Assembly (NCBI GenBank): GCA_964438995.1
Contig: CAYTMQ010000001.1
Span: 434,001 to 498,000 of the forward strand
DNA length: 64,000 nt
From: JABMMZ01 sp964438995
GTDB lineage: Bacteria; Bacteroidota; Bacteroidia; NS11-12g; UBA955
Direction: 5' to 3'
The translations under genes and the position numbers were made by a program. A model generated the notes under the pieces. It did not search any database and was not told where the DNA came from. It saw only the letters and a list, made by a program, of their open reading frames with translations. Shown here in pieces: positions 16,674 through 25,515 of this stretch (position 1 is the stretch's first letter; every line of letters begins with the position of its first letter).

Positions 16674-18593
16674 TTAGTCTATTGAGTAATAATAGTTTTT
16701 GTCACGTTGTTCAATATTAATAAGATTCTTTTTTGCCAATACTTTAGAGCCCCACAAAGAAACTTTCTGTGTGGTACAACCAACAGCATCTGCAATTTCT
16801 CTCGCATTCATCGCCTCCTCCTTTGTTAATGATGAAATTTGCCCTAAAATTTTTATTTCTACTTCAGCATAATTGCCATCAGTTTTTGGAATATCCATGT
16901 GAATTATTTCTTCTAACAATTCGTCATCATCAAAACATCTTTTGACCTTTGATTTTATTACTTCAGATTCCTCATATATTTTGCTGCATTTTGGGCAACG
17001 ATAACTTTTAGATTTTTCTTTAGTAAAATATGGGTCAAAGTCTTTCAAGGTTGAATCATATATGAACCTAATTGCAGTGTAGTGATCTTTTTCTTCGGCA
17101 TACTTAATATTGTATTCATTACAAATATCAAAGTCTATACTGTAAAGGTTATAACTTCCTCCGTATTTTGATGCTATATTTTCAGATAAAAAATGTAGAT
17201 GAAAATTTTCACAAAGTATATTCAAGTAATCTTTTCTAATTGGGTCGATTAAAATGTGACTTGCCGGTCTGTCAGGATGCTTATTCTTTTCACTGATAGC
17301 TTTTGATATTATGGCATTCCACATATCCATATAAAAACCTGGAAGAAGTTTTCTTTTAATACTTCCTTCAAATTGCTTTTGGTAAGTTTTTCTAGCGGCC
17401 GAAATTCCATAATTAAGTTCAGATAATCCAATTTTTTTATCACTAGAATTTGTCTGGGATTGTAATAATGCTTGTTGAAGAATTATTCCAATAGTCCTAG
17501 GTACACCAATAGCTTCTCTTGTAATTCTCAAAAAAACTTGCTCTTTGGGAACTTTGAATACATCTTGAAATGTTAAACCATTTGAAAAAATTGAAATTCG
17601 AGTCAAAACAAGTGATTCAACAAACTCTTGCATTTTTTTTATAGCCGCAATTGCCCCTCCATATCTATCCACATAATCGTTGAAATTAAGAGGTATAGGA
17701 AAAATATCACGTCCTATAATTACTTTGTCTCCGAAATCATATCTGTCTGTAATAACGCCAACTTTAAAGAACATTCCCATTCTAGAACCAAGGAATGTTT
17801 TAAGTAAACTAGCAAATTTATATTGTGATTTTTCAGATAAATCAGAGTATTCATCAATAAAAACAAAGATGTTATCAAGTTTTGCTTTTTTCTTGATGTC
17901 ATTAATTTTATTCAAAAAATCTTGAACATTAATCCCTCTCAACTGAGTATATGTTTGCCCCTTTTCTACTGAAGAACTCTCCGATAATTTACTTCCAACC
18001 TCTGGTTCAATTAGGCTTAATTTCGAACTTATTTCAGCTTTTTCTGACTCGCTCAATTTAGTTGAAATAGCTGTGGTGGATTCGTTTCTTAATGCAATTC
18101 CCTCCACTAAAACTCTTTCAATGTATTCAAGGTCATCGAGAGCCGGATTTTCCTTTTTGAATACTAATAAGAATTTATCATCAAACATCAGTTCCAATTG
18201 ACGTTTCAACGATTCAATAATTTGACGAATGAAATGAACTTCAATTAATTGCAAGTTATCCTCACTATCAAACAAATCGTTACAGGTACTCAAGTCAATA
18301 TATATGGGAAGAACCTTTTCTTTGTCAAAAACACTTGACTTGTCCTTTAATTTTGGTGATATTGTTTTCAAGCATTCAAAATATGCTCTAAGTAAATTAG
18401 TTGTTTTTCCTGTCCCTCGTCTCCCCGCAATAAAATTGTCTTGTTTTTGCAAAAGACTTTGCATAATTCCAAAAAAGTCAACAAAGTAATGTTCTAACTT
18501 ATCAAGCTCATCTATTTGGTCAAGTGTTATGTAGTCAGCCCGCAAAATAGAGTCGAATGCATTTCTTAAATTCTGGATTTCTTTTGGTGTCAT
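16674..18593 (-). CDS. P-loop ATPase (ORC/AAA-like) with zinc-ribbon-like and winged-helix C-terminus
   Basis: A 639-residue protein. The Walker A motif GRRGTGKT is at residues 57-64, and Walker B 'IFVFIDEYSD' at 242-251 with Asp247-Glu248. A charged insert at ~170-215 separates them. Later 'EAIGVPRTIGIILQQALL' resembles the sensor-2/lid region of ORC-like AAA+ proteins. Cys533, Cys536 and Cys553 form a possible metal knuckle ('YRCPKCSKIYE'), and the last ~60 residues ('NAREIADAVGCTTQKVSLWG') look like a winged helix, so DNA binding is likely. It stands alone as a single-gene unit bounded by a cassette core upstream and attC-like repeat B 8 bp past its stop. Stand-alone ATPases of this class are common in defence islands, but the role here is inferred. 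Confidence 0.65.
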   Translation of the reverse strand: MTPKEIQNLRNAFDSILRADYITLDQIDELDKLEHYFVDFFGIMQSLLQKQDNFIAGRRGTGKTTNLLRAYFECLKTISPKLKDKSSVFDKEKVLPIYIDLSTCNDLFDSEDNLQLIEVHFIRQIIESLKRQLELMFDDKFLLVFKKENPALDDLEYIERVLVEGIALRNESTTAISTKLSESEKAEISSKLSLIEPEVGSKLSESSSVEKGQTYTQLRGINVQDFLNKINDIKKKAKLDNIFVFIDEYSDLSEKSQYKFASLLKTFLGSRMGMFFKVGVITDRYDFGDKVIIGRDIFPIPLNFNDYVDRYGGAIAAIKKMQEFVESLVLTRISIFSNGLTFQDVFKVPKEQVFLRITREAIGVPRTIGIILQQALLQSQTNSSDKKIGLSELNYGISAARKTYQKQFEGSIKRKLLPGFYMDMWNAIISKAISEKNKHPDRPASHILIDPIRKDYLNILCENFHLHFLSENIASKYGGSYNLYSIDFDICNEYNIKYAEEKDHYTAIRFIYDSTLKDFDPYFTKEKSKSYRCPKCSKIYEESEVIKSKVKRCFDDDELLEEIIHMDIPKTDGNYAEVEIKILGQISSLTKEEAMNAREIADAVGCTTQKVSLWGSKVLAKKNLINIEQRDKNYYYSID

Positions 18594-18611
18594 GTATGTT
18601 GTTTATAAAAT

Positions 18612-18621
18612 ATCAGCTAAC
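18612..18621 (-). other. Putative cassette 5' boundary core
   Basis: On the minus strand this is GTTAGCTGAT, 18 bp upstream of the ATPase start codon. It is the exact reverse complement of the first arm of repeat B after that gene's stop codon. No attC-like repeat precedes it, so it may be the first position of the array, an attI-like site, or a boundary where an earlier cassette was lost. Confidence 0.5.
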
Positions 18622-19240
18622 TTAAATATACACGAAACAAAACTTCGCATATCTATTGTTTAGTTTTTAGGTAAGCGAATATATTGAAATTTTATAAAAT
18701 AAAATATTCAATTGAGTTTGATCTCAATAAAACGATTTTTAAACTAAATATATCCGAACTGTGGATTTAAATTAAAAGCTTTTGATTTCAAATAAAAGAA
18801 TGTTATTCAAAGAGATACTGAAAATCCTCATTTTTCGAAGATTTTGAGTCAATCCTTACCAAAAAAGTCCTCAAAAAAGATTGCTATCAAAACTTCACCG
18901 TTACTTTGTGTAGTGATTTAATCTCAAAAAATAATTACTATATTTGAAGAAATCCAATGTTGGCGAGTGATCACGAGATTTTTGAAAGTGGGTAGTTATA
19001 GTATGCGCTCAACATCAGTTGATTTTCTGACATTTGTAAGATTCAATGAAAATAAAATTTGTACCCCATTTGTACCTCAATCTCATAACTATCTAATAAT
19101 CAAATTAATTCACTTTCTGTATAGGAAAGTAAGTCCATGAATTTAAAATTATAAATTAATTTTAAACAAGTTTTTTAAAAAAATTGAAATTCAAAAAGTG
19201 ATAAATTTGAAAAGAGTTGCTTTAAATAAAAGTATTAAAA
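18622..19240. other. Non-coding gap
   Basis: No gene or integrase remnant is recognisable. A near-duplicated stretch 'tttgtaccccatttgtacctc' occurs near 19058-19078. The rest is AT-rich. The region separates the minus-strand island from plus-strand small genes. Confidence 0.4.
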
Positions 19241-19726
19241 ATGATTCGGTTGAATTGGAAATGTAGCATTCAAATGTACTTATTGGCCATATTTACTTTA
19301 TGGATAAATAGTGGTGCAGCTCAAGTTATTGACACAATTGAAATTAGTGTTCAAGAAAATATTTATATTAGAAGTAATCCAGTGCTGATATATAGGAAGG
19401 ACAGTGGAATGATTAAAGTAAATTCAATTTATAGTGGACGTGATTCGTTATATAAAAATTATTTTTTTATAGTTTATAAAGACACAAATAAAATAAATAA
19501 TATTGATTCTATTTACTCAATTGAAAGTGATAAGAACTGGCTTATACTGCAAAAGTTATTTAGAAAGAAGTATTTTTCTTTTGTTGGATTACAATTTATT
19601 TGTGTTAAAAATAGCAATGCCAAGCTATACATAAAAAAGAGAAATGTGATTAGCTTAAACAATAAAATTAAGTTATGCTTTAGATGTTCCCCATATTGCA
19701 TGTTCTCCACTAGAAAACGTCCTTAA
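19241..19726 (+). CDS. Small secreted protein, unknown function
   Basis: A 161-residue protein with a signal peptide (hydrophobic stretch 'MYLLAIFTLWINSGAAQ', cleavage after residue ~28). The mature part is beta-rich and Lys/Ile/Asn-rich and I do not recognise it. The C-terminus may be frameshifted: the last ~20 residues in frame are Cys-rich and odd (CFRCSPYCMFSTRKRP). The +1 frame from about the same point reads 'SYALDVPHIACSPLENVLN', which looks more protein-like and extends to ~19760. It sits in a group of orphan small genes (19.2-21.4 kb), probably accessory. Confidence 0.45.
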   Translation: MIRLNWKCSIQMYLLAIFTLWINSGAAQVIDTIEISVQENIYIRSNPVLIYRKDSGMIKVNSIYSGRDSLYKNYFFIVYKDTNKINNIDSIYSIESDKNWLILQKLFRKKYFSFVGLQFICVKNSNAKLYIKKRNVISLNNKIKLCFRCSPYCMFSTRKRP

Positions 19727-19983
19727 CTTAAATTCAAACATAAGTGCTAAAGTTGAAATTTGAAGACTTACATTGATATATTCTAGAAAGCTTAAAGAAC
19801 AGTCCAAAATGTTATGAAAAGGTTCATAAGAGACAAGAAAGTAATTTTTTATTGCTTTTAATTGTCTGATGCAAGAGCAGTACTTATTAAAAAGACAATA
19901 GAATTGATTTTATTAAAAATGACAATTATTTTGTCAAAGTATATTTAAAACATAGATGTAAACAACTGAACCTATAAAAAAAT

Positions 19984-20475
19984 ATGAATAGAATTATAAA
20001 CGTAATTGTCATAACATTTTTAGTTTATCTTATTGTTACGCTGATTGTTCATAGAGGTAGGTTGTATCAACGAAATTCATACATGCCAGTTAGAATTGAA
20101 AGTTCAAAGAAAGATGAAACCTTTATTGATTCATTTTATTTTGAAAAATTGGATGATTTTGAGATTTGGCGATCATATTTTAAAATAGTTGATTATTATG
20201 GTTTTGGGGGTTTATTTGCTCATAAATACATTCCATCTGATAGTTTTTTTTATGTTGCAATGAAATATAGAGGTAATGAAAATCGGAATTTTTGTTTTAA
20301 AATAAATAATTCGGATTATTATAGTAACACAGGAGCATGTTTTGGAAGAAGTGGAAATGGGCGGTTATTTTTAACAAAATATAATAAACATGATTCAATC
20401 AATATATATTTATACGAGCAACCTGGTGATACATCAACTGTTTATTTGATAGATAGTGTTTATTTATGTTGGTAA
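19984..20475 (+). CDS. Membrane-anchored small protein, unknown function
   Basis: A 163-residue protein with one N-terminal hydrophobic segment (residues ~5-23, 'INVIVITFLVYLIVTLIV') and a soluble remainder facing out of the cytoplasm. The soluble part is aromatic-rich and strand-rich ('FAHKYIPSDSFFYVAMKYRG'). No known domain is recognised. It sits among other orphan single-span proteins and may have an immunity-like or envelope role, but that is only suggested by size and neighbours. Confidence 0.5.
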   Translation: MNRIINVIVITFLVYLIVTLIVHRGRLYQRNSYMPVRIESSKKDETFIDSFYFEKLDDFEIWRSYFKIVDYYGFGGLFAHKYIPSDSFFYVAMKYRGNENRNFCFKINNSDYYSNTGACFGRSGNGRLFLTKYNKHDSINIYLYEQPGDTSTVYLIDSVYLCW

Positions 20476-20513
20476 TGCAGAGTTTTGTCCAAATGAGGAA
20501 AGCTATTTTAATT

Positions 20514-20915
20514 TTAATCAGAATTCTGTTTTTTCTTTTTTAACCTATTCTCTCCAAATATGACATAAAAAATCGGGTCATTTTTTGAAGTGTTGAAAAT
20601 TGTATCTCCATTTTTTTTGATACCAAGTAAATTGCATAGAGGGATACCTGAATTGAATTTACAATACATTACAAGGTCGCCTTTCTCATTATAAATTTTA
20701 AAAGTGTCATGTAACAAGCTATCCTTTAGAGTATGCATAGCTTTCAGCTTGCCATTTTCAAAATAAGAAGTATGAGAATAGCCATTGGAATAAAAAACAG
20801 TCTTATCTTTTACTTGCTTATTTGGGTAATAAGATATTTTTATTTTATTACTTTCACAACTAGTAATCAAAATCAATAAAATAGATGTAAAAACATACTT
20901 TATTTTTAATTTCAT
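20514..20915 (-). CDS. Lipoprotein with MORN/YwqK-like repeats
   Basis: Start chosen at the ATG at 20915: it gives the lipoprotein signal MKLKIKYVFTSILLILITSC with the Cys at residue 20. The mature part has 20-24 residue repeats ('YYPNKQVKDKTVFYSNG', 'SYFENGKLKAMHTLKD', 'IYNEKGDLVMYCKF') of the MORN-like type seen in the YwqK family, often annotated as antitoxin component. It is convergent with the gene at 19984. An immunity function against a contact toxin is the usual suggestion for YwqK-type proteins, but no toxin gene is seen nearby. Confidence 0.6.
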   Translation of the reverse strand: MKLKIKYVFTSILLILITSCESNKIKISYYPNKQVKDKTVFYSNGYSHTSYFENGKLKAMHTLKDSLLHDTFKIYNEKGDLVMYCKFNSGIPLCNLLGIKKNGDTIFNTSKNDPIFYVIFGENRLKKKKQNSD

Positions 20916-20998
20916 AAAGAAGTAATGCAATATAGATTTTTTTTAGACTAAGAAGATGAATCTAATATAAGATATTTTATATTTGTATACAACCAATA

Positions 20999-21445
20999 AT
21001 GAAAAAATTGTTGCTTTTTGTCGGAATTCTTCTAACCATCTTTTGTGCAGGAGTAATGTATTTAGGATATTCTATTAGTAAATCAATTGAAGGTTTAGTT
21101 AGTTCAAAAAGTTCTGTTCTTGAGGTGAAAATGCCAAATGAACATGTTTATTTCACCACCTTAGCAACTAGCAGTATAGGCATCAATCATGAGTATATTT
21201 TTCTTGCTCTTGATACTTTAAATAACAGGGAAGATTCTTGTAATTATCAATTCTATTCCTCTGATATTTTATATAGAACAAACGCAGATTCGGTTGTAAT
21301 TTATAATTGTGGTTCCTTTAAGGGACCAAAATTCAATCGGTTTAAGTCCAAGATTCATATTTTAGAGGTGAAGGATTACAGTAATTATCTTTGGTATAAG
21401 AAGTATCGAAAATACTATGGATTAAGCGAGATAAGGGCTTGGTGA
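20999..21445 (+). CDS. Membrane-anchored small protein, unknown function
   Basis: A 148-residue protein. Residues ~3-24 (LLLFVGILLTIFCAGVMYLG) form a single membrane anchor; the rest is a small strand-rich domain with 'HEYIFLALDTLNNREDS' and 'ILEVKDYSNYLWYKKYRKY'. I do not recognise it. Its size and architecture resemble the other orphan proteins of this 2 kb group. No operon partner is evident. Confidence 0.5.
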   Translation: MKKLLLFVGILLTIFCAGVMYLGYSISKSIEGLVSSKSSVLEVKMPNEHVYFTTLATSSIGINHEYIFLALDTLNNREDSCNYQFYSSDILYRTNADSVVIYNCGSFKGPKFNRFKSKIHILEVKDYSNYLWYKKYRKYYGLSEIRAW

Positions 21446-21599
21446 TGTTTACCGTCAAAGAATTGAGTTTAAATGGCATTCGTTGGTATATAAATAATTC
21501 TTATATAATTGTATATTCGATTTTTTAGGTTTGCTGTAGAATTGTTCTTTTAATATATTTGAGCAGTTTAACTTAAATAGCAAATTATTAAAACACCAT

Positions 21600-24500
21600 A
21601 TGAAGCAATTGTACAGAGAAGTATTACAAACATTTTTTAAGTATATTTTTTCCACTGTATTGGTCGTTTTTTTGATGTCTTCAGAGTTGTTGGCTCAACC
21701 ATCTCTTATCGGACTGGCACCTCAAGGGGGTGATGTGTTTGGTACCATTTATCGCGCTGATTTGAATGGTGGTAATGCCAAAGCTGAACATGTTTTTGAG
21801 GGTAATGCTGGCGCTTTTCCATACTACGCAAAATTGTGTGCGGCTAATAATGGCAAACTGTACGGAATTACATCTCAAGGTGGAAGGTTCAACCAAGGTG
21901 TTCTTTTTTCTATCGATTCGGCTAATAACAGCTACCAAAAAATTATAGATTTTAATGGAAGCAGTTTGGGTGCTTCTCCAAGAGGCAGTTTGATACTTTC
22001 TACTAATGGTAAATTATATGGCTTGTGCACTCAAGGCGGCAGCAATAATAATGGGACCTTGTTCGAGTTTGACCCTAGTTCGAACGATGTGGTAAAATTG
22101 TACGATTTTAATGGCACTGCAAGTGGTAGATTCCCTTATTCTAGTTTGGTAGAGGTAGGCAACGGCGATTTCTTTGGATTGTGCTATCAAGGTGGTCAGT
22201 ACAATGAAGGTACCTTGTTTGAATACAAACTGAGTATGGATTCTTTGGTGAAACATGTCGATTTTGATGGAAGTGTTAAAGGAAGAAATCCTTTTGGCTC
22301 TTTGTGTTATGCTTCAAATGGCTTGCTGTATGGCATGACTTACCAAGGTGGGACCAATAATTTTGGAACTTTTTTCTCCTTCAATCCGAGTTCCAATGTC
22401 TTTAGTGTCAAATTCGATTTCAATGGCTCTGTTTTAGGCAGCAATCCTTACGGTACTCCAATTGAATTTACCAACAAACATTTGTACGCTCTTACTTATT
22501 TGGGCGGAAGTAGCAATTTTGGAACACTAATCGATTACGATCCTGCCGCTGATACATGTGTCAAACACCACGATTTTGTGAGTGGATTAGATGGTAGAAA
22601 TCCTCAGGGAAATTTAACCATACACAATGGTCAACTATATGGATTAACGCCTTTTGGGGGCTCTTCGAATGCTGGAATTATCTTCACTTTTAATCCTAGT
22701 ACTCTGATATATTCAAAGCAATTGGATATGCCAGGTGGAAAGAATGGATTCAATTCTTATGGCACCTTAACCTATAATGGTTCTGTGTTTTACGGATGCA
22801 CCTACCAAGGTGGTAATATTTCTTCTGGCGTTGTGTTTAAATTTGCTCCATCTAACAATGCTTATACAAAAATCATTGATTTCAATTCTGCAAAGAATGG
22901 TGCTTCTCCCTTTAGTGGTCTCATCAAAGCTAAGAATGGAAAGTACTATGGTACAACTATAGACGGAGGGGAAACCCACGATGGTGTATTGTTTGAGTAT
23001 GATCCAGAGCTCAATGTTTACAGTGTAAAAGCAGAATTTAGGTCGGCTACAACTGGAAAAAACCCATATGGCTCGCTGTGCGACGCAGGTAATGGAAATC
23101 TATATGGGCTCTGTTATCAAGGTGGATCAGGTAATTATGGCACAGCATATAGATATGATATATCAAATGATACACTGATATTGGTAAACTCACTTGACGA
23201 TTTTACTACTGGAAGAAATCCATATGGTTCATTTGTTTTAGCCCCAAATGGCAACCTTTACGGGATAGCAGCCTTTGGAGGAGCAGGTGATTTTGGCGTG
23301 TTGCTTAAGTGCAATCCAAATACCAATGTTTTAAGTTCAGAATTTGAACTGATTGACACACTTGGAGCCTTGTCTTTTGGCAGTTTAACAGTGTTTGATA
23401 GCGTTACGCTGTTTGGCACAACGTATCAGGGTGGAGCCAACGACTTAGGGGTCATTTTCAAATACAGAACCGATCTACAACAGTATTCAGTTGTGCACAC
23501 TTTTGATGGATTCAACACTGGTTCATATCCACAAGGGAGATTGGTTTTAAGCAGTCATGATTCTACACTTTATGGCACCACCACCAAAGGTGGTACTAAT
23601 TTTTCTGGAGTGCTCTTCTCATATCACCCCAAATCAAATTCCTATACCAAATATAAAGACTTCAGTACTTCATTTGGCACCAATGCATCTGGCAATTTAA
23701 GCATCTTAAGCAACGGCAATGTAGTTGGCACATCGAGAAATGGAGGCAGTAACAACAAAGGTCTTTTGTTTGTGTACAATCCCAGTGAAGATTCTTTGTA
23801 TTCCAATACTTCATTTATCGATTCAATTGGCACTTTTCCGTATGGTGAAGTCATAGAGTATTGTCAACCAAGCAGAGCAACTGTAGACATCCGTTCTTGT
23901 TACAGTTACACATCTCCAAGTGGCAAATATACATGGACATTCAACGGCACATATATGGATACCATCGTTGCTTCTACTGGTTGCGACAGCATCATGACCA
24001 TTAATCTTTCAATATTGGATTCGTCAATAGCGCATATCAGTCGCGAAGTATGCGACAGTTTCATTGCCCCAAACAACCAAGTACTAAAAACATCTGGAAG
24101 CTATAGAATTGTTATTGCCAATTCAGTTGGATGCGATAGTATCATTTATATCCAATTGAGAAGATTAAACAGCTCATATGATACCAGCATAAATGTATGT
24201 CAAGAGTATGTTGGTCCAGATGGTAAGACCAAAGACACCACTGGAAAGTACACCTATCATCTTGTCAATTATAGAGGTTGTGATAGTGTGTTAACTGTAA
24301 ATTTAAAGGTATTAAGGTCGCTTGTAAATACTACTGTGAGAGCATGTAGGAAATTTACTGCTGCAGATGAGAAAACCTATACAAAGTCGGGCAATTATTC
24401 AGCAGTATTAACCAATTATTTAGGTTGTGATAGTATCATACGATACAATTTAACAATAGATACGTTGAATACGGCTGTTGTAGCCAACGATAATGTGTTA

Positions 24501-24926
24501 ACAGCACAATCTCCATCAGGGACATTTAGATGGTTGAATTGTTTAGATGATGCATTTGTAACAGGAGCAACCAATAAAGTGTTTACGGCCACTCAAAATG
24601 GCAATTATGCAGTTGAGGTTAGCGATAACAATTGCAAAGACACGTCGGCGTGTGTATTGGTAAGCAATTTGAACATTGAAGATGTGGCATATCGATTTGC
24701 AGAAGTGTATCCAAATCCGAGCTCAGGTAAATTTCATATTGTAATAAAAGACGGTCATACGAGTGCACATTATTCGATAACAGATGCCTTAGGTCGTAAA
24801 GTTGTTTCAGGTAGTTTAGATTGCAAGAATGTAAATACCATTTCAATTGATAACGGAGCAGGAGTTTATTTTTTAGACATTGTCATAGGAAACAGTGTGT
24901 CACATTTTAAATTGGTGGTACAATAA
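21600..24926 (+). CDS. Large secreted GloVer-repeat protein with T9SS tail
   Basis: A 1108-residue protein with a signal peptide (cleavage after 'SELLAQ', ~residue 33). Residues ~40-740 are a long series of ~50-residue repeats of the form 'LYGLTxxGGxxNxGTLFxYD', matching the Gloeobacter/Verrucomicrobia repeat (TIGR03803), which folds as propeller blades; about fifteen copies can be counted. Residues ~745-960 contain four 'CxSYTSPSGKYTWTFNGTY...GCDSIMTINL'-type repeats, common before T9SS tails. The last ~80 residues ('EVYPNPSSGKFHIVI') are the type A sorting domain. It is probably a surface adhesin or extracellular structural protein. Internal repeats make recombination-driven length change likely. 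Confidence 0.85.
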   Translation: MKQLYREVLQTFFKYIFSTVLVVFLMSSELLAQPSLIGLAPQGGDVFGTIYRADLNGGNAKAEHVFEGNAGAFPYYAKLCAANNGKLYGITSQGGRFNQGVLFSIDSANNSYQKIIDFNGSSLGASPRGSLILSTNGKLYGLCTQGGSNNNGTLFEFDPSSNDVVKLYDFNGTASGRFPYSSLVEVGNGDFFGLCYQGGQYNEGTLFEYKLSMDSLVKHVDFDGSVKGRNPFGSLCYASNGLLYGMTYQGGTNNFGTFFSFNPSSNVFSVKFDFNGSVLGSNPYGTPIEFTNKHLYALTYLGGSSNFGTLIDYDPAADTCVKHHDFVSGLDGRNPQGNLTIHNGQLYGLTPFGGSSNAGIIFTFNPSTLIYSKQLDMPGGKNGFNSYGTLTYNGSVFYGCTYQGGNISSGVVFKFAPSNNAYTKIIDFNSAKNGASPFSGLIKAKNGKYYGTTIDGGETHDGVLFEYDPELNVYSVKAEFRSATTGKNPYGSLCDAGNGNLYGLCYQGGSGNYGTAYRYDISNDTLILVNSLDDFTTGRNPYGSFVLAPNGNLYGIAAFGGAGDFGVLLKCNPNTNVLSSEFELIDTLGALSFGSLTVFDSVTLFGTTYQGGANDLGVIFKYRTDLQQYSVVHTFDGFNTGSYPQGRLVLSSHDSTLYGTTTKGGTNFSGVLFSYHPKSNSYTKYKDFSTSFGTNASGNLSILSNGNVVGTSRNGGSNNKGLLFVYNPSEDSLYSNTSFIDSIGTFPYGEVIEYCQPSRATVDIRSCYSYTSPSGKYTWTFNGTYMDTIVASTGCDSIMTINLSILDSSIAHISREVCDSFIAPNNQVLKTSGSYRIVIANSVGCDSIIYIQLRRLNSSYDTSINVCQEYVGPDGKTKDTTGKYTYHLVNYRGCDSVLTVNLKVLRSLVNTTVRACRKFTAADEKTYTKSGNYSAVLTNYLGCDSIIRYNLTIDTLNTAVVANDNVLTAQSPSGTFRWLNCLDDAFVTGATNKVFTATQNGNYAVEVSDNNCKDTSACVLVSNLNIEDVAYRFAEVYPNPSSGKFHIVIKDGHTSAHYSITDALGRKVVSGSLDCKNVNTISIDNGAGVYFLDIVIGNSVSHFKLVVQ

Positions 24927-24965
24927 ACTTCAATCATAGAGCGGGTATCCATTCAATAAACTACA

Positions 24966-25055
24966 ATGAAACGCTACATCTTTTGGTATTTTAAAATTGT
25001 CTTTGTGTTGTATGGTATCATTGCACTTTATGCCTATATTTATACGAAACATTAA
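24966..25055 (+). CDS. Possible 29-residue single-span membrane peptide
   Basis: ATG-initiated ORF encoding MKRYIFWYFKIVFVLYGIIA followed by LYAYIYTKH and a stop. Basic N-terminus, one continuous hydrophobic helix and a short polar tail are typical of bacterial small membrane peptides. It overlaps the 5' end of the ORF6N fragment in another frame, so it may be chance or a fusion product of the deletion. Confidence 0.25.
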   Translation: MKRYIFWYFKIVFVLYGIIALYAYIYTKH

Positions 25056-25434
25056 AAGATTTCCTACAGATTTTATGTTTGAATTGACCAGAGCGGAATA
25101 CAATGTTCTAAGGACGCAATTTGCGACCTTAGAAACTGGGAAAGGTAAGTATAGTAAATTTAATCCTTTTGCGTTTACTGAACAAGGTGTAGCAATGCTC
25201 AGTTCTATATTGAATTCAGAAAAGGCAATAAATGTGAATATTGCTATAATGAGGGCATTTGTTTATACAAGGCAATATGCTCTTAGTCATAAAGATTTGA
25301 CAGATAAATTGCCTGAGTTAGAAGAAAAGTACAATAAGCAATTCAAGGATGTTTATGAGGCTATCAACTATTTACTAAACAAAGATCGCCATCAGATAGA
25401 ACAAAAAGAACGTAAACGCATAGGGTTTAAATAA
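25045..25434 (+). pseudogene. ORF6N domain protein, 5'-truncated
   Basis: Residues read 'RNIKRFPTDFMFELTRAEY', then 'FAFTEQGVAMLSSILNS' and 'AIMRAFVYTRQYALSHK', the second half of the phage/plasmid ORF6N (KilA-N-like) DNA-binding domain and its C-terminal helices. The first ~40 residues of the domain that normally precede 'RNI' are absent; the frame upstream is unrelated. A shortened product could start at an ATG at 25030 or the TTG at 24997. The length of 130-145 residues compares with ~170-200 for intact members. It is probably a non-functional remnant of an accessory gene placed between two T9SS cargo genes. Confidence 0.65.
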
Positions 25435-25515
25435 TGATTGTAGAAGTAAAAGTTAGATTTAGATACTTTTACTCCTATCCCCAACCTTTTTTTCATATCT
25501 TGCGTATATAGTAGT

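Noticed and set aside
19055..19082. Repeated 'tttgtacc' motifs suggesting an integrase remnant
   Set aside because: No coding frame with integrase features could be joined to it on either strand.
22000..23900. DNA-level repeat array in the GloVer protein gene
   Set aside because: The periodicity is explained by the ~50-residue protein repeats of the encoded protein.
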